A stretch of 64,000 nt of DNA from an uncultured Blautia sp. (GTDB lineage: Bacteria > Bacillota > Clostridia > Lachnospirales > Lachnospiraceae). How positions within the stretch are numbered: position 1 is the stretch's first letter; every line of letters begins with the position of its first letter. Location: contig NZ_CAKROJ010000008.1 of NCBI RefSeq assembly GCF_934372025.1, positions 9,405 through 73,404 of the forward strand, given 5' to 3'. Made by a program: the position numbers and the translations under genes. A model generated the notes under the pieces. The model did no database searches and was not told where the DNA came from. It worked only from the letters and a program-made list of their open reading frames with translations. This document shows positions 1 to 8,530 of the stretch, piece by piece.

Positions 1-1
1 T

Positions 2-124
2 GACGGCCGATATTTTAAAGACAGTATCCGCGGAGCAAAATCTGAGGCAGAACAGCTGGGAATTAAACTGGCAAAACAGATGATTGACAAATATGAAAAA
101 CACACAGGAGGAGAGTCTTTATGA
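2..124 (+). CDS. hemC: Hydroxymethylbilane synthase, C-terminal end (partial)
   Basis: The window opens inside a gene whose last 40 codons are readable in the frame starting at base 2. The tail, with GAKSEAEQLGIKLAKQMID followed by a short polar end, fits the C-terminal helix of porphobilinogen deaminase, which joins four porphobilinogen units into hydroxymethylbilane. Its stop codon overlaps the ATG of the next gene (ATGA), so the two are translationally coupled. The product of HemC is the substrate of the HemD half of the next protein. The call rests on this short tail plus operon context, so it is likely rather than certain. Confidence 0.7.
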   Translation, partial: DGRYFKDSIRGAKSEAEQLGIKLAKQMIDKYEKHTGGESL

Positions 125-1623
125 AAACAGGAAAAGTATGGCTTGTAGGAGCCGGACCAGGTGATATCGGACTCTTCACGCTGAAAGGTATGGAAGTACT
201 GCAGCAGGCAGATGTGGTTGTCTATGACAGTCTTGTTGGTCAGGGAGTTCTGGCAAAAGTTTCATCCGAAGCCAGACTGATCAATGTTGGTAAACGTGCA
301 GATAATCATACAATGCCGCAGGAGCAGATCAATCAGGTCCTTCTTGAAGAAGCACTGAAAGGAAATCAGGTTGTCAGACTCAAAGGTGGAGATCCTTTTC
401 TTTTCGGACGTGGCGGAGAAGAACTGGAACTTCTGACGGTGAACAATATTCCTTATGAAATTGTTCCGGGAGTGACTTCCTCAATTGCAGTGCCTGCATA
501 TAATGGAATTCCGGTGACACACAGAGATTTCTGTTCTTCTGTGCATATTATTACAGGTCACAGAAGAGCCGGCAAAGAATATGATATTGACTTTAATGCA
601 CTTGTCAGAACAAAAGGAACGCTTGTATTTCTGATGGGAATTGCAGCACTTGCCGATATTTGTATGGGGCTGCTTAACGCTGGAATAGATCCTGCGATGC
701 CGGCAGCAGTTCTTCAAAAAGGAACGACCGCAGATCAGAAACGGGTAGTTGCCACTGTTGCCACTCTTAAAGAAGAAGTAGACCGTCAGGGAATTGAGAC
801 ACCTGCGATCATTGTAGTTGGAAAAGTATGTCGTCTTGCAGATGAATTTGGCTGGTATGAACAGCTTCCGCTTGCAGGCTGGAAAGTACTTGTGACCCGT
901 CCTAAGGAACGTAGTTCAAGAACAGCAGATGAACTTCGAAGAAAAGGTGCCGAGGTTCTGGAACTTCCTTCGATCAGAACGGTTGCGCTGGAAGACCAGT
1001 CAGAGCTTCAGAGTGCATTTGAACAGATTGATACGTATCAGTGGATCGTATTTACCAGTCCGACAGGCGCGGAAATATTTTTAAGTGAAATGAAAAAAGC
1101 ACACAGGGATATCCGCAGTCTGGCAGGTGCACGAATTGCAGCAATTGGTCAGGGAACAGCCAAAATTCTTGAAGACAGAGGAATTCTTGTTGATCTGATT
1201 CCAGAAGTATATGATGGTGATTCTCTTGGCGCAGCACTTGCAGAACACCTGAAACCAAGCGAAAAAGTTCTTTTGCCCAGGGCAAGAAAAGGAAATCAGA
1301 ATCTGGTAAAGATTCTGGAAGAACATGAAGGGCTGGTTACAGATATTCCAACGTATGATACTGTATATGAAAGCAGCAGTCTGATCCATGTTGACCAGGA
1401 AATACAGAATAATTCTATTGACTGTGTGGTATTCACAAGTGCTTCCACAGTAAAAGGATTTGTTGAGACCACCGGGCTCTCAGACTATTCCCATGTTACC
1501 GCAGCCTGTATCGGCAAACAGACAAAGGCGGCAGCAGATGTCTACAAGATGCAGACCTATATGGCTGAAAAAGCAACGATCGATTCTCTGATCGATCTTG
1601 TTGTTAAAATAAAAAACAGATAA
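121..1623 (+). CDS. cobA-hemD: Uroporphyrinogen-III C-methyltransferase / uroporphyrinogen-III synthase fusion
   Basis: A 500-residue bifunctional protein. Residues 1 to about 245 are a SAM-dependent uroporphyrinogen-III methyltransferase: the N-terminal GAGPGD loop, the [12 protein letters not shown] motif near residue 90 and the TGHRR segment are all present. Residues about 250 to 500 are a HemD-type synthase ([25 protein letters not shown]), which closes hydroxymethylbilane to uroporphyrinogen III. The fusion makes precorrin-2 directly from the HemC product, the branch point to siroheme and cobalamin. This fusion is common in Clostridia. The ATG overlaps the hemC stop, with GGAGGAGAG just upstream. 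hemB follows after 38 bases. Confidence 0.95.
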   Translation: MKTGKVWLVGAGPGDIGLFTLKGMEVLQQADVVVYDSLVGQGVLAKVSSEARLINVGKRADNHTMPQEQINQVLLEEALKGNQVVRLKGGDPFLFGRGGEELELLTVNNIPYEIVPGVTSSIAVPAYNGIPVTHRDFCSSVHIITGHRRAGKEYDIDFNALVRTKGTLVFLMGIAALADICMGLLNAGIDPAMPAAVLQKGTTADQKRVVATVATLKEEVDRQGIETPAIIVVGKVCRLADEFGWYEQLPLAGWKVLVTRPKERSSRTADELRRKGAEVLELPSIRTVALEDQSELQSAFEQIDTYQWIVFTSPTGAEIFLSEMKKAHRDIRSLAGARIAAIGQGTAKILEDRGILVDLIPEVYDGDSLGAALAEHLKPSEKVLLPRARKGNQNLVKILEEHEGLVTDIPTYDTVYESSSLIHVDQEIQNNSIDCVVFTSASTVKGFVETTGLSDYSHVTAACIGKQTKAAADVYKMQTYMAEKATIDSLIDLVVKIKNR

Positions 1624-1661
1624 AAATAAAAGGAAACAAATAAGGAAGAGGTGCAGAAACA

Positions 1662-2645
1662 ATGGATCTGATTCAGAGACCAAGAAGACTTCGCGGAAGT
1701 GAGACACTCCGCAAAATGGTAAGAGAAACAAGAATTGATAAATCATCACTGATCTATCCACTTTTTGTTATGGAAGGAAGCGGGATTGAAGAAGAGATTC
1801 CTTCTATGGAAGGACAGTTTCGATATAGTGTAGACAGACTTCCTTATGAACTGGAACGTTTGCAGAAAGCAGGTGTCAGCAGCATTATGCTTTTTGGAAT
1901 TCCGGATCACAAGGATGAAGTGGGAAGCGGCGCTTACGATAAAAATGGTATCGTTCAGAAAGCACTTCGTGAAGCAAAAAAACAGTTTCCGGATCTTTAT
2001 TACATTACAGATGTATGCATGTGTGAATACACATCTCACGGTCACTGTGGTGTACTCTGCGGCCATGATGTTGAAAATGATGCAACACTGGAACTGCTTT
2101 CCAGAACAGCACTTTCCCATGTAGAAGCCGGAGCAGATATGGTAGCTCCTTCTGATATGATGGACGGTCGTGTACGTGCTATTCGTGAGTGCCTGGACAA
2201 AGCAGGACATAAAGAAACTCCGATCATGTCTTATGCTGTAAAATATGCATCTGCTTTTTATGGTCCATTCCGTGATGCCGCAGGTTCTGCTCCGTCATTT
2301 GGTGATCGTAAAAGCTATCAGATGGATTACCATAATCGTCGCGAAGGTATGAAAGAAGCATTGACAGATATTCAGGAAGGTGCAGATATCATTATGATCA
2401 AACCGGCAATGTCTTATCTTGATATGGTTTCAGAAGTTTCAAAAGCTACAAATGTACCGATCGCAGCCTACAGTGTCAGCGGCGAATATGCTATGGTTAA
2501 GGCAGCGGCAAAAATGGGATGGATCGATGAAGAAAAGATTGTCTGTGAAATGGCAGCAAGTGCTTACCGTGCAGGAGTTGATATTTATCTTACCTATTAT
2601 GCAAAAGAACTTGCCCGTTTCATTGATGAAGGGAGAATTGGTTAA
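1662..2645 (+). CDS. hemB: Delta-aminolevulinic acid dehydratase (porphobilinogen synthase)
   Basis: A 327-residue cytoplasmic enzyme that condenses two 5-aminolevulinate molecules to porphobilinogen. The Schiff-base lysine lies in MIKPAMSYLDM near residue 247, and the second active-site lysine in YAVKYASAFYGPF. The cysteine cluster DVCMCEYTSHGHCG marks the zinc-dependent class. Length is normal for the family. The ATG follows GGAAGAGG. The stop shares one base with the hemL start (TAATG), implying translational coupling. Its product feeds HemC and the CobA-HemD fusion just upstream. Confidence 0.97.
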   Translation: MDLIQRPRRLRGSETLRKMVRETRIDKSSLIYPLFVMEGSGIEEEIPSMEGQFRYSVDRLPYELERLQKAGVSSIMLFGIPDHKDEVGSGAYDKNGIVQKALREAKKQFPDLYYITDVCMCEYTSHGHCGVLCGHDVENDATLELLSRTALSHVEAGADMVAPSDMMDGRVRAIRECLDKAGHKETPIMSYAVKYASAFYGPFRDAAGSAPSFGDRKSYQMDYHNRREGMKEALTDIQEGADIIMIKPAMSYLDMVSEVSKATNVPIAAYSVSGEYAMVKAAAKMGWIDEEKIVCEMAASAYRAGVDIYLTYYAKELARFIDEGRIG

Positions 2646-3925
2646 TGGACAGATCAGAAGAATTATTTAAACGTGCAGTTAAGAGAATTCCTGGCGGTGT
2701 CAACAGTCCGGTAAGGGCTTATGGTGCGATCGGAATGGCACCGAGATTTATCAGCCGTGCCGACAAGTGTTATATTTATGATGTGGACGGCAACCGTTAT
2801 GTGGATTATATTGACTCATGGGGTCCGATGATCCTCGGACATAACTTCCCTGAAATTCGTGAATCCGTCATTAAGGCATGTGAAAACGGCCTGAGCTTTG
2901 GATGTGCTACAGAGATTGAAGTGGAAATGGCTGAATTTATCTGCGAGCATCTTCCTCACGTTGAGATGGTGCGAATGGTGAATTCAGGTACAGAAGCTGT
3001 TATGAGTGCTATCCGTACAGCCAGAGGTTATACCGGAAGAGATAAGATCATCAAATTTGCCGGCTGCTATCATGGTCACAGTGATGCCCTGCTGGTTAGT
3101 GCCGGATCCGGTGTGATGACAAGTGGTGTTCCGGACAGCGCCGGTGTTCCGAAGGGATGCACACAGGATACTATGACAGCTACTTATAATGATCTTGACA
3201 GCGTCAGAACTCTTCTTGAGCAGGCTGAAGGACAGGTTGCAGCTGTAATCGTGGAGCCTGTTGCAGCCAATATGGGTGTCGTACCTCCGAAAAAGGGATT
3301 TCTTGAGGGACTTCGTACTCTCTGTGACCAGCATGGTACTTTACTGATCTTCGATGAGGTTATTACCGGATTCAGACTTGCATTTGGCGGAGCAGCAGAA
3401 TATTTCGGTGTAACACCGGATATGGTTACATATGGTAAGATCATTGGAGCCGGTATGCCGGTTGGTGCATATGGTGGAAGAAAAGAAATCATGGAGATGG
3501 TTTCACCGGCGGGCCCGGTATATCAGGCAGGCACGTTGAGTGGTAATCCAATTGCCATGGCAGCAGGCCTCACACAGTTAAAATATCTGTATGCTCATCC
3601 GGAAGTATACAAAATTCTTGAAGAAAAAGGACAGAAACTGTACGGTGGAATTGAGACAATTCTGAAAGAAAGTGGTAGTGAATATCATATCAATCATGTT
3701 TCTTCTCTCGGAAGTCTTTTCTTTACAAAGGAAGAAGTCGTAGATTATACTTCAGCCAAGTCTTCTGACACAAAAGCATTTGCAGAGTATTTCCTTGCAA
3801 TGCTGAAAGAGGGCGTTCATCTGGCGCCATCTCAGTATGAGGCAATGTTCCTTTCAACAGCACATTCAGATGAAGTGCTGGAGGAGACTCTGGATAAAAT
3901 CCGCACTTATTTTACAGATAAATAA
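2645..3925 (+). CDS. hemL: Glutamate-1-semialdehyde 2,1-aminomutase
   Basis: A 426-residue PLP enzyme of aminotransferase class III that converts glutamate-1-semialdehyde to 5-aminolevulinate, the committed step of the C5 tetrapyrrole route. Visible hallmarks are PGGVNSPVRA at the N terminus, MVNSGTEAVMSAIRTARG for phosphate binding, IFDEVITGFR, and the PLP lysine in TYGKIIGAGMPVGAYGG near residue 264. It is the last gene of the hem operon, overlaps hemB by one base, and is followed by a strong terminator. The glutamyl-tRNA reductase gene is not in view and probably lies upstream. Confidence 0.97.
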   Translation: MDRSEELFKRAVKRIPGGVNSPVRAYGAIGMAPRFISRADKCYIYDVDGNRYVDYIDSWGPMILGHNFPEIRESVIKACENGLSFGCATEIEVEMAEFICEHLPHVEMVRMVNSGTEAVMSAIRTARGYTGRDKIIKFAGCYHGHSDALLVSAGSGVMTSGVPDSAGVPKGCTQDTMTATYNDLDSVRTLLEQAEGQVAAVIVEPVAANMGVVPPKKGFLEGLRTLCDQHGTLLIFDEVITGFRLAFGGAAEYFGVTPDMVTYGKIIGAGMPVGAYGGRKEIMEMVSPAGPVYQAGTLSGNPIAMAAGLTQLKYLYAHPEVYKILEEKGQKLYGGIETILKESGSEYHINHVSSLGSLFFTKEEVVDYTSAKSSDTKAFAEYFLAMLKEGVHLAPSQYEAMFLSTAHSDEVLEETLDKIRTYFTDK

Positions 3926-3937
3926 TACAAATATCAG

Positions 3938-3972
3938 AAAAGAGACTTTTATTTAAGAAGGTCTCTTTTTTC
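3938..3972 (+). terminator. Rho-independent terminator of the hem operon
   Basis: AAAAGAGAC (3938-3946) pairs with GTCTCTTTT (3961-3969) around a 14-nt loop, followed by a T run. It sits 12 bases after the hemL stop and ends the tetrapyrrole operon. Confidence 0.85.
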
Positions 3973-4034
3973 TGAGTTATTCTAAAAAAATATTAAGTAC
4001 GTAAGAAAATACACAATCTGGAGAGAAAGTCAAC

Positions 4035-4063
4035 TTGTTCTTGTAAATGGATTGTGCTATAAT
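4035..4063 (+). promoter_or_regulatory. Sigma-A-type promoter of the lactonase-like gene
   Basis: TTGTTC (4035-4040), a 17-base spacer and a perfect TATAAT (4058-4063). Transcription would start near 4070 and give a leader of about 55 bases before the ATG at 4125. Confidence 0.75.
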
Positions 4064-4124
4064 TAGGACACCAAATGCGGATATAGATTTCGCACATATT
4101 CATCGAATTTTAGGAGGCAGTATA

Positions 4125-5249
4125 ATGGGAGACAAGAAATATGTGGCCTATGTGGGAACATACACTCATGGAACCAGCAAGGGCATTCAGGTTTATGATG
4201 TAGACGTAGAAAATGGCAAACTGATCGAACGTAGTGAAGTAAAAGTCAGCAATGCGTCTCACACTGCAGTTTCCAAAAACGGCAAATATCTGTATTCCAT
4301 CGAGGACGAGGGTGTTGCGGTATTCAAGCGTGACAGGAACGGAGACCTTGTTCGTATCAACAGTGTTGGAATTGATGGCATGAGAGGTTGTTTTCTCGCT
4401 ACAGATGTAGACGGCCGTTATCTTTATGTGGCTGGATATCATGATGGCAAGGTTACGGTTGTACATACACACAGAGACGGAAGTCTGGGACGTATTATGG
4501 ACGGTGTATTCCATAAGGGCCTTGGAAGCGTTGCAGAACGTAATTTCCGCCCACATGTTAACTGTGTGCGTCCGACACCGGATAATAAATATCTTTGTGC
4601 AGTTGATAATGGAATCGATCAGGTTAAGATTTATCGTATCAATAAAAGACGTCACAAACTGGAACTTGTAGATATTCTCCGTTGTCCGAGAGAGAGCGGA
4701 CCGAGAATTATTCGTTTCAGTGCAGATGGAAAATATGCATATATTCTTTTTGAATTAAGTAACGAGATTAAGGTGTACAGCTATGACGGAAGTGGAAATA
4801 ATCCGGAATTTGAACTTTTGCAGAGTGTTTCAACTCTGAGAAAAGAAAATGACAAAGATGCTTTCCATAATGCAGCTTCCGGTCTTGCACTTGCTCCGGA
4901 TGGCAAGCATCTGTTCTGTACAACGGCCGGTGAGAACACGGTTTCCATGTATGAGATTGATGCAGATACAGGTCTTCTTGAGAAGAAATTTACTCTGCCG
5001 ATCAGTGGAGACTATCCAAAGGATATTGTTATCTTCCCGGATAATCAGCATATCGCAGTTGCGAATCATGCAAGCAATTCAATTACAACATTCAAAGTAG
5101 ATTATGAGAAGAATATCATTATGATGAATGATAAGCCTCATAAGATTGAAACTCCAAACAGTATTCATATCTGGCCAGTACCGGATGATACAGAAGTCTC
5201 TCAGCCGGTTTTAGATGAAGATGAAGACAACGCTGAGGATGAGGAATAA
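4125..5249 (+). CDS. Lactonase family beta-propeller protein (6-phosphogluconolactonase-like)
   Basis: A 374-residue protein of the YbhE/Pgl seven-bladed propeller family. It has the N-terminal YVGTYTHGTSKGIQVYDVD typical of the family, then repeated blades ending in segments such as PDNKYLCAVDNG and APDGKHLFCTTAG. Family members include 6-phosphogluconolactonase; other members act on other lactones or are uncharacterised, so the substrate is open. No signal peptide is seen. The C-terminal 13 residues are strongly acidic. I chose ATG 4125 because TAGGAGGC lies 7 bases upstream and the promoter TATAAT falls inside the longer open frame that begins at 4047. It is monocistronic between two terminators. 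Confidence 0.85.
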   Translation: MGDKKYVAYVGTYTHGTSKGIQVYDVDVENGKLIERSEVKVSNASHTAVSKNGKYLYSIEDEGVAVFKRDRNGDLVRINSVGIDGMRGCFLATDVDGRYLYVAGYHDGKVTVVHTHRDGSLGRIMDGVFHKGLGSVAERNFRPHVNCVRPTPDNKYLCAVDNGIDQVKIYRINKRRHKLELVDILRCPRESGPRIIRFSADGKYAYILFELSNEIKVYSYDGSGNNPEFELLQSVSTLRKENDKDAFHNAASGLALAPDGKHLFCTTAGENTVSMYEIDADTGLLEKKFTLPISGDYPKDIVIFPDNQHIAVANHASNSITTFKVDYEKNIIMMNDKPHKIETPNSIHIWPVPDDTEVSQPVLDEDEDNAEDEE

Positions 5250-5261
5250 AATAATATAAAC

Positions 5262-5292
5262 AAAAAATCCTGCTCATGGGGCAGGATTTTTT
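5262..5292. terminator. Bidirectional terminator between convergent genes
   Basis: AAAAAATCCTGC (5262-5273) pairs perfectly with GCAGGATTTTTT (5281-5292) around a 7-base loop. A tracts lie on one side and T tracts on the other, so it can stop both the lactonase transcript and the convergent aroC transcript. Confidence 0.9.
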
Positions 5293-5305
5293 GTTCGTCA
5301 AAAAT

Positions 5306-6403
5306 TCAATTATTTTTATAAAATTCCTGGATTTTATCAAGACGGGAAGTCATGTTTGCAAAAAGTGCATCGATAATAGTAAGCGCACACATAGATTCAA
5401 CCACAACAACAGCTCTTGGAACAATCACGGGATCATGTCGGCCATGAATCTCAAGAGAGATGTTTTCGGCCTGATCTGTAACAGTGTTCTGAGCCTGACT
5501 GATAGAAGGGGTAGGCTTAATATAAGCTCTCAGGATAATTTCGTTTCCGTCACTGATTCCTCCCATGATTCCGCCGGCATGATTACTTGTTTTGGTGATC
5601 TGACCATTCATGGCATGAAACCCGTCATTGTCATCTGATCCTTTCATATAAGCAACCTGAGTACCATCCCCGATTTCTATGGCTTTGACGGAACCTATGG
5701 ACATGACTGCCTGTGCAAGCATTGCATCGAGTTTTTCAAAAACCGGATTTCCAAGACCGGCAGGAACACCAGTGATCCTGCATTCCACCACGCCGCCGGC
5801 ACTGTCCTGATTTTTCATACATTCTTCAAGGTATGCCCCTGCACGTTTTGCTGCTTCTGCATCAGGCATATAAAAAGCATTGTTATTAATTTCTTCCGGC
5901 ACAAATTCTGTGACAGAAACCGGTCCTATGGATTTTGTATAGGTACAGAAGGTGATTCCCATTGAATCAAGAATTTTTGATGCAATTGCTCCGGCTGCCA
6001 CACGACCAATAGTTTCACGTCCTGATGAACGTCCACCGCCACGATAATCACGGAAGCCATATTTTGCATCGAATGTATAATCTGCATGTCCTGGACGATA
6101 AGAATAAGCAATGTTACCATAGTCTCTGGAACGCTGATCGGTATTTCTTACCATCAGAGAAACAGGTGTCCCTGTTGTTTTTCCTTCAAAAACACCGGAA
6201 AGAATTTCAACCAGATCCCCTTCTTTACGTGCAGTAGTATAACGGCTTTGACCTGGCTTACGTCGGTCAAGAAATTTCTGAATATCTTCTTCACAGAGAG
6301 AAAGTCCTGCCGGGCAGCCATCTACAACAGCACCAAGCGCTTTTCCATGAGATTCTCCCCAGGTGGATACGGTAAAATGTGTACCAAAGCTGGATTTATT
6401 CAT
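5306..6403 (-). CDS. aroC: Chorismate synthase
   Basis: A 365-residue FMN-dependent enzyme that makes chorismate from 5-enolpyruvylshikimate-3-phosphate, the last shikimate step. The family signatures are all present: TWGESHGKALG at the N terminus, RRKPGQSRYTTARKE, the RGGGRSSGRETIGRVAAGA region, and IKPTPSISQ near the C terminus. On the reverse strand an AGGGAGGA ribosome site precedes the ATG. It stands alone between divergent corA and the convergent lactonase gene; other aro genes are not nearby. Confidence 0.97.
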   Translation of the reverse strand: MNKSSFGTHFTVSTWGESHGKALGAVVDGCPAGLSLCEEDIQKFLDRRKPGQSRYTTARKEGDLVEILSGVFEGKTTGTPVSLMVRNTDQRSRDYGNIAYSYRPGHADYTFDAKYGFRDYRGGGRSSGRETIGRVAAGAIASKILDSMGITFCTYTKSIGPVSVTEFVPEEINNNAFYMPDAEAAKRAGAYLEECMKNQDSAGGVVECRITGVPAGLGNPVFEKLDAMLAQAVMSIGSVKAIEIGDGTQVAYMKGSDDNDGFHAMNGQITKTSNHAGGIMGGISDGNEIILRAYIKPTPSISQAQNTVTDQAENISLEIHGRHDPVIVPRAVVVVESMCALTIIDALFANMTSRLDKIQEFYKNN

Positions 6404-6530
6404 AATCTGAGTCCTCCCTTATTAACTGGAATTTATTTTAACACAATAAATATAGAAAGTCTACAATATGCACTCTGACACTTTAAAGTAAAAATCAGGT
6501 AAATTTTTTTTAAATACAATTCGGTTGGAA

Positions 6531-6559
6531 TTGACAAAAATACAGTCACATTTTATAAT
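6531..6559 (+). promoter_or_regulatory. Consensus sigma-A promoter of the CorA-type gene
   Basis: Perfect TTGACA (6531-6536), 17-base spacer and perfect TATAAT (6554-6559), about 42 bases upstream of the GTG start at 6602. Confidence 0.92.
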
Positions 6560-6601
6560 TGAGCATATGGCCAAATTTGAGAGTGGAGGGGGAGTGTACT
6601 C

Positions 6602-7543
6602 GTGGTTAGAATGTTTCGCACATCAGACGGAGCTATTCATGAAATTCAGGAACCGCAGGATGGCTGTTGGATTGCTCTTACGAACCCGACGGCAACAGAG
6701 ATATTTGAAGTATCCGAGCAGTTTCAGATAGAAGTCGATGATCTGAGAGCTCCTCTGGATGAAGAGGAACGGTCACGTATTGAGGTGGAAGATAATTACA
6801 CTCTGATTCTGGTGGATGTTCCTATGATCGAGGAACGAAATGACAAAGACTGGTATGGTACAATTCCATTGGGAATTATAGTTACTGATAAGATGATCTT
6901 CACGATATGTCTGGAGGATACACAGGTACTTACCAGATTTATGGAAGGGCGTGTACGAAATTTCTTTACTTATATGAAGACGCGTTTTATTCTTCAGATA
7001 CTGTACAGAAATTCCAGTATGTATCTGCGTTATCTGCGAATTATCGATAAGAAAAGTGAACAGGTAGAAGAAAAACTTCATTATTCACCGCGAAATCAGG
7101 AACTGATAGAGCTTCTTGAACTTGAAAAGTCACTGGTGTATTTTACAACATCTCTGAGGTCCAACGAAGCAGTGTTGGAGAAGCTGATCAAACTGGAAAG
7201 CATCAAAAAATATCCGGAGGATACAGAACTCCTTGAAGACGTCATCATTGAAAATACACAGGCTATTGAAATGGCGAATATTTACAGTGGGATTTTACAG
7301 AGTATGATGGATGCTTTTGCTTCAGTTATTTCAAATAATCTGAATGATGTTATGAAGATTCTTTCTGTGATCACGATCGTCATGAGTATTCCGACGATCA
7401 TATTCAGTGCTTATGGTATGAACCTTGCACCATCCGGGATGCCATTTTCCAGCACCACCTGGGGATTTCTGGTAGTTATTCTGCTTTCAATCGCAGCCAG
7501 CATCGTTGCAGCGGCTTACCTTGCAAAGAAGAAATATTTCTGA
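6602..7543 (+). CDS. corA: CorA-family divalent metal (magnesium) transporter
   Basis: A 313-residue membrane protein of the CorA/MIT family: a long charged cytoplasmic N-terminal domain rich in helices, then two C-terminal membrane segments at about 245-270 and 283-306. The selectivity motif YGMN lies between them near residue 270 (FSAYGMNLAPSG), as required for Mg2+ and other divalent ions. I start at GTG 6602 because GGAGGGGGAG lies about 9 bases before it; ATG 6611 is possible. It has its own consensus promoter. The exact ion is not determined by sequence. Confidence 0.9.
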   Translation: MVRMFRTSDGAIHEIQEPQDGCWIALTNPTATEIFEVSEQFQIEVDDLRAPLDEEERSRIEVEDNYTLILVDVPMIEERNDKDWYGTIPLGIIVTDKMIFTICLEDTQVLTRFMEGRVRNFFTYMKTRFILQILYRNSSMYLRYLRIIDKKSEQVEEKLHYSPRNQELIELLELEKSLVYFTTSLRSNEAVLEKLIKLESIKKYPEDTELLEDVIIENTQAIEMANIYSGILQSMMDAFASVISNNLNDVMKILSVITIVMSIPTIIFSAYGMNLAPSGMPFSSTTWGFLVVILLSIAASIVAAAYLAKKKYF

Positions 7544-7605
7544 TGACAAAATATTCATCTTTCCGAACAGTAATGATTAACTGAAAAAGGAGAAGAAGTG
7601 ATTTT

Positions 7606-8487
7606 ATGAATTGGATTGATAAACTGGAACGTAAATTTGGAAGGCACGGAGGAATACCGAATCTGACAGTGTATGTCATTATCTGCTATGTGATCGGATA
7701 TCTTCTTACTTATATGAATCCGTCTCTGCTCAGTATGATGAGCCTGGATGTTTCCAAAATCATGCAGGGACAGATCTGGCGTCTGGTCACCTGGGTGATC
7801 TATCCGCCCAGCACAGGGAATTTTCTGTTATTTGCTGTGTCTATTCTGTTTTTTTATTATCCGATCGGTACCTCTCTTGAACGTACCTGGGGAAGCTTCC
7901 GTTATACACTTTATATTTTTTCGGGACTTCTTTTTGTGCTGATCGCGGCATTTCTTACCTATTTTATTACAGGTGGATTTGTTGTGATCGATGGAATGAC
8001 TTATATGATCGGTGGTGGAGTATTTACTACCTATTATGTCAGCCTTTCTGTATTCCTTGCTTATGCGGCATGCTACCCGGACATGCAGATTCTTCTGTGG
8101 TTTGTTATTCCGATCAAAATGAAATGGATGGCATGGGTGTATGGTGCAATTATTGTTTATAATATGATTTCATATGTAAGGGTTGGTCTGTGGGTTATGG
8201 CAGTTCCGATTCTGGCCTCTCTGCTGAATTTTGTTCTGTTCTTTTTCAGTAACAGAAACATGCATCGATATAACCCGAAGGAAGTACATCGACGGAGAGA
8301 GTTTAAGAAAGCAATGGCTCAGAGCAGAGTGAATCCTGCGACTGGTGGTATTACCAAGCATAAATGTGCAATCTGTGGCCGTACAGAGAAGGATGATCCA
8401 AACCTGGAATTCCGTTTCTGTTCTAAATGCAATGGTAATTATGAATATTGCCAGGATCATTTGTTTACACACCAGCATGTGAAATAA
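7606..8487 (+). CDS. Rhomboid-like polytopic membrane protein with C-terminal Cys/His cluster
   Basis: A 293-residue protein with about six hydrophobic segments between residues 20 and 220. The stretch MQGQIWRLVTWVIYP matches the start of the rhomboid fold, but the GxSG nucleophile motif expected around the fourth segment is not seen; the corresponding region reads TYMIGGGVFTTYY. After a basic linker it ends with a probable zinc ribbon: CAICGRTEKD, then FCSKCNGNYEYC and DHLFTHQH. It may be an inactive rhomboid or derlin-like protein with a cytosolic metal-binding tail. It lies 62 bases after corA and 43 before the lysA-type gene and is probably cotranscribed. Function unknown. Confidence 0.65.
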   Translation: MNWIDKLERKFGRHGGIPNLTVYVIICYVIGYLLTYMNPSLLSMMSLDVSKIMQGQIWRLVTWVIYPPSTGNFLLFAVSILFFYYPIGTSLERTWGSFRYTLYIFSGLLFVLIAAFLTYFITGGFVVIDGMTYMIGGGVFTTYYVSLSVFLAYAACYPDMQILLWFVIPIKMKWMAWVYGAIIVYNMISYVRVGLWVMAVPILASLLNFVLFFFSNRNMHRYNPKEVHRRREFKKAMAQSRVNPATGGITKHKCAICGRTEKDDPNLEFRFCSKCNGNYEYCQDHLFTHQHVK

Positions 8488-8530
8488 AATGCAACACGAG
8501 GAGATATAAAACAACGAGGAGAAAATTATT

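Noticed and set aside
4047..4124. 26-codon N-terminal extension of the lactonase-like gene
   Set aside because: The promoter -10 box lies within it, and ATG 4125 has a strong ribosome site.
5262..5292. Regulatory leader hairpin
   Set aside because: It lies between two convergent stop codons with A and T tracts on both flanks, so a bidirectional terminator is the simple explanation.
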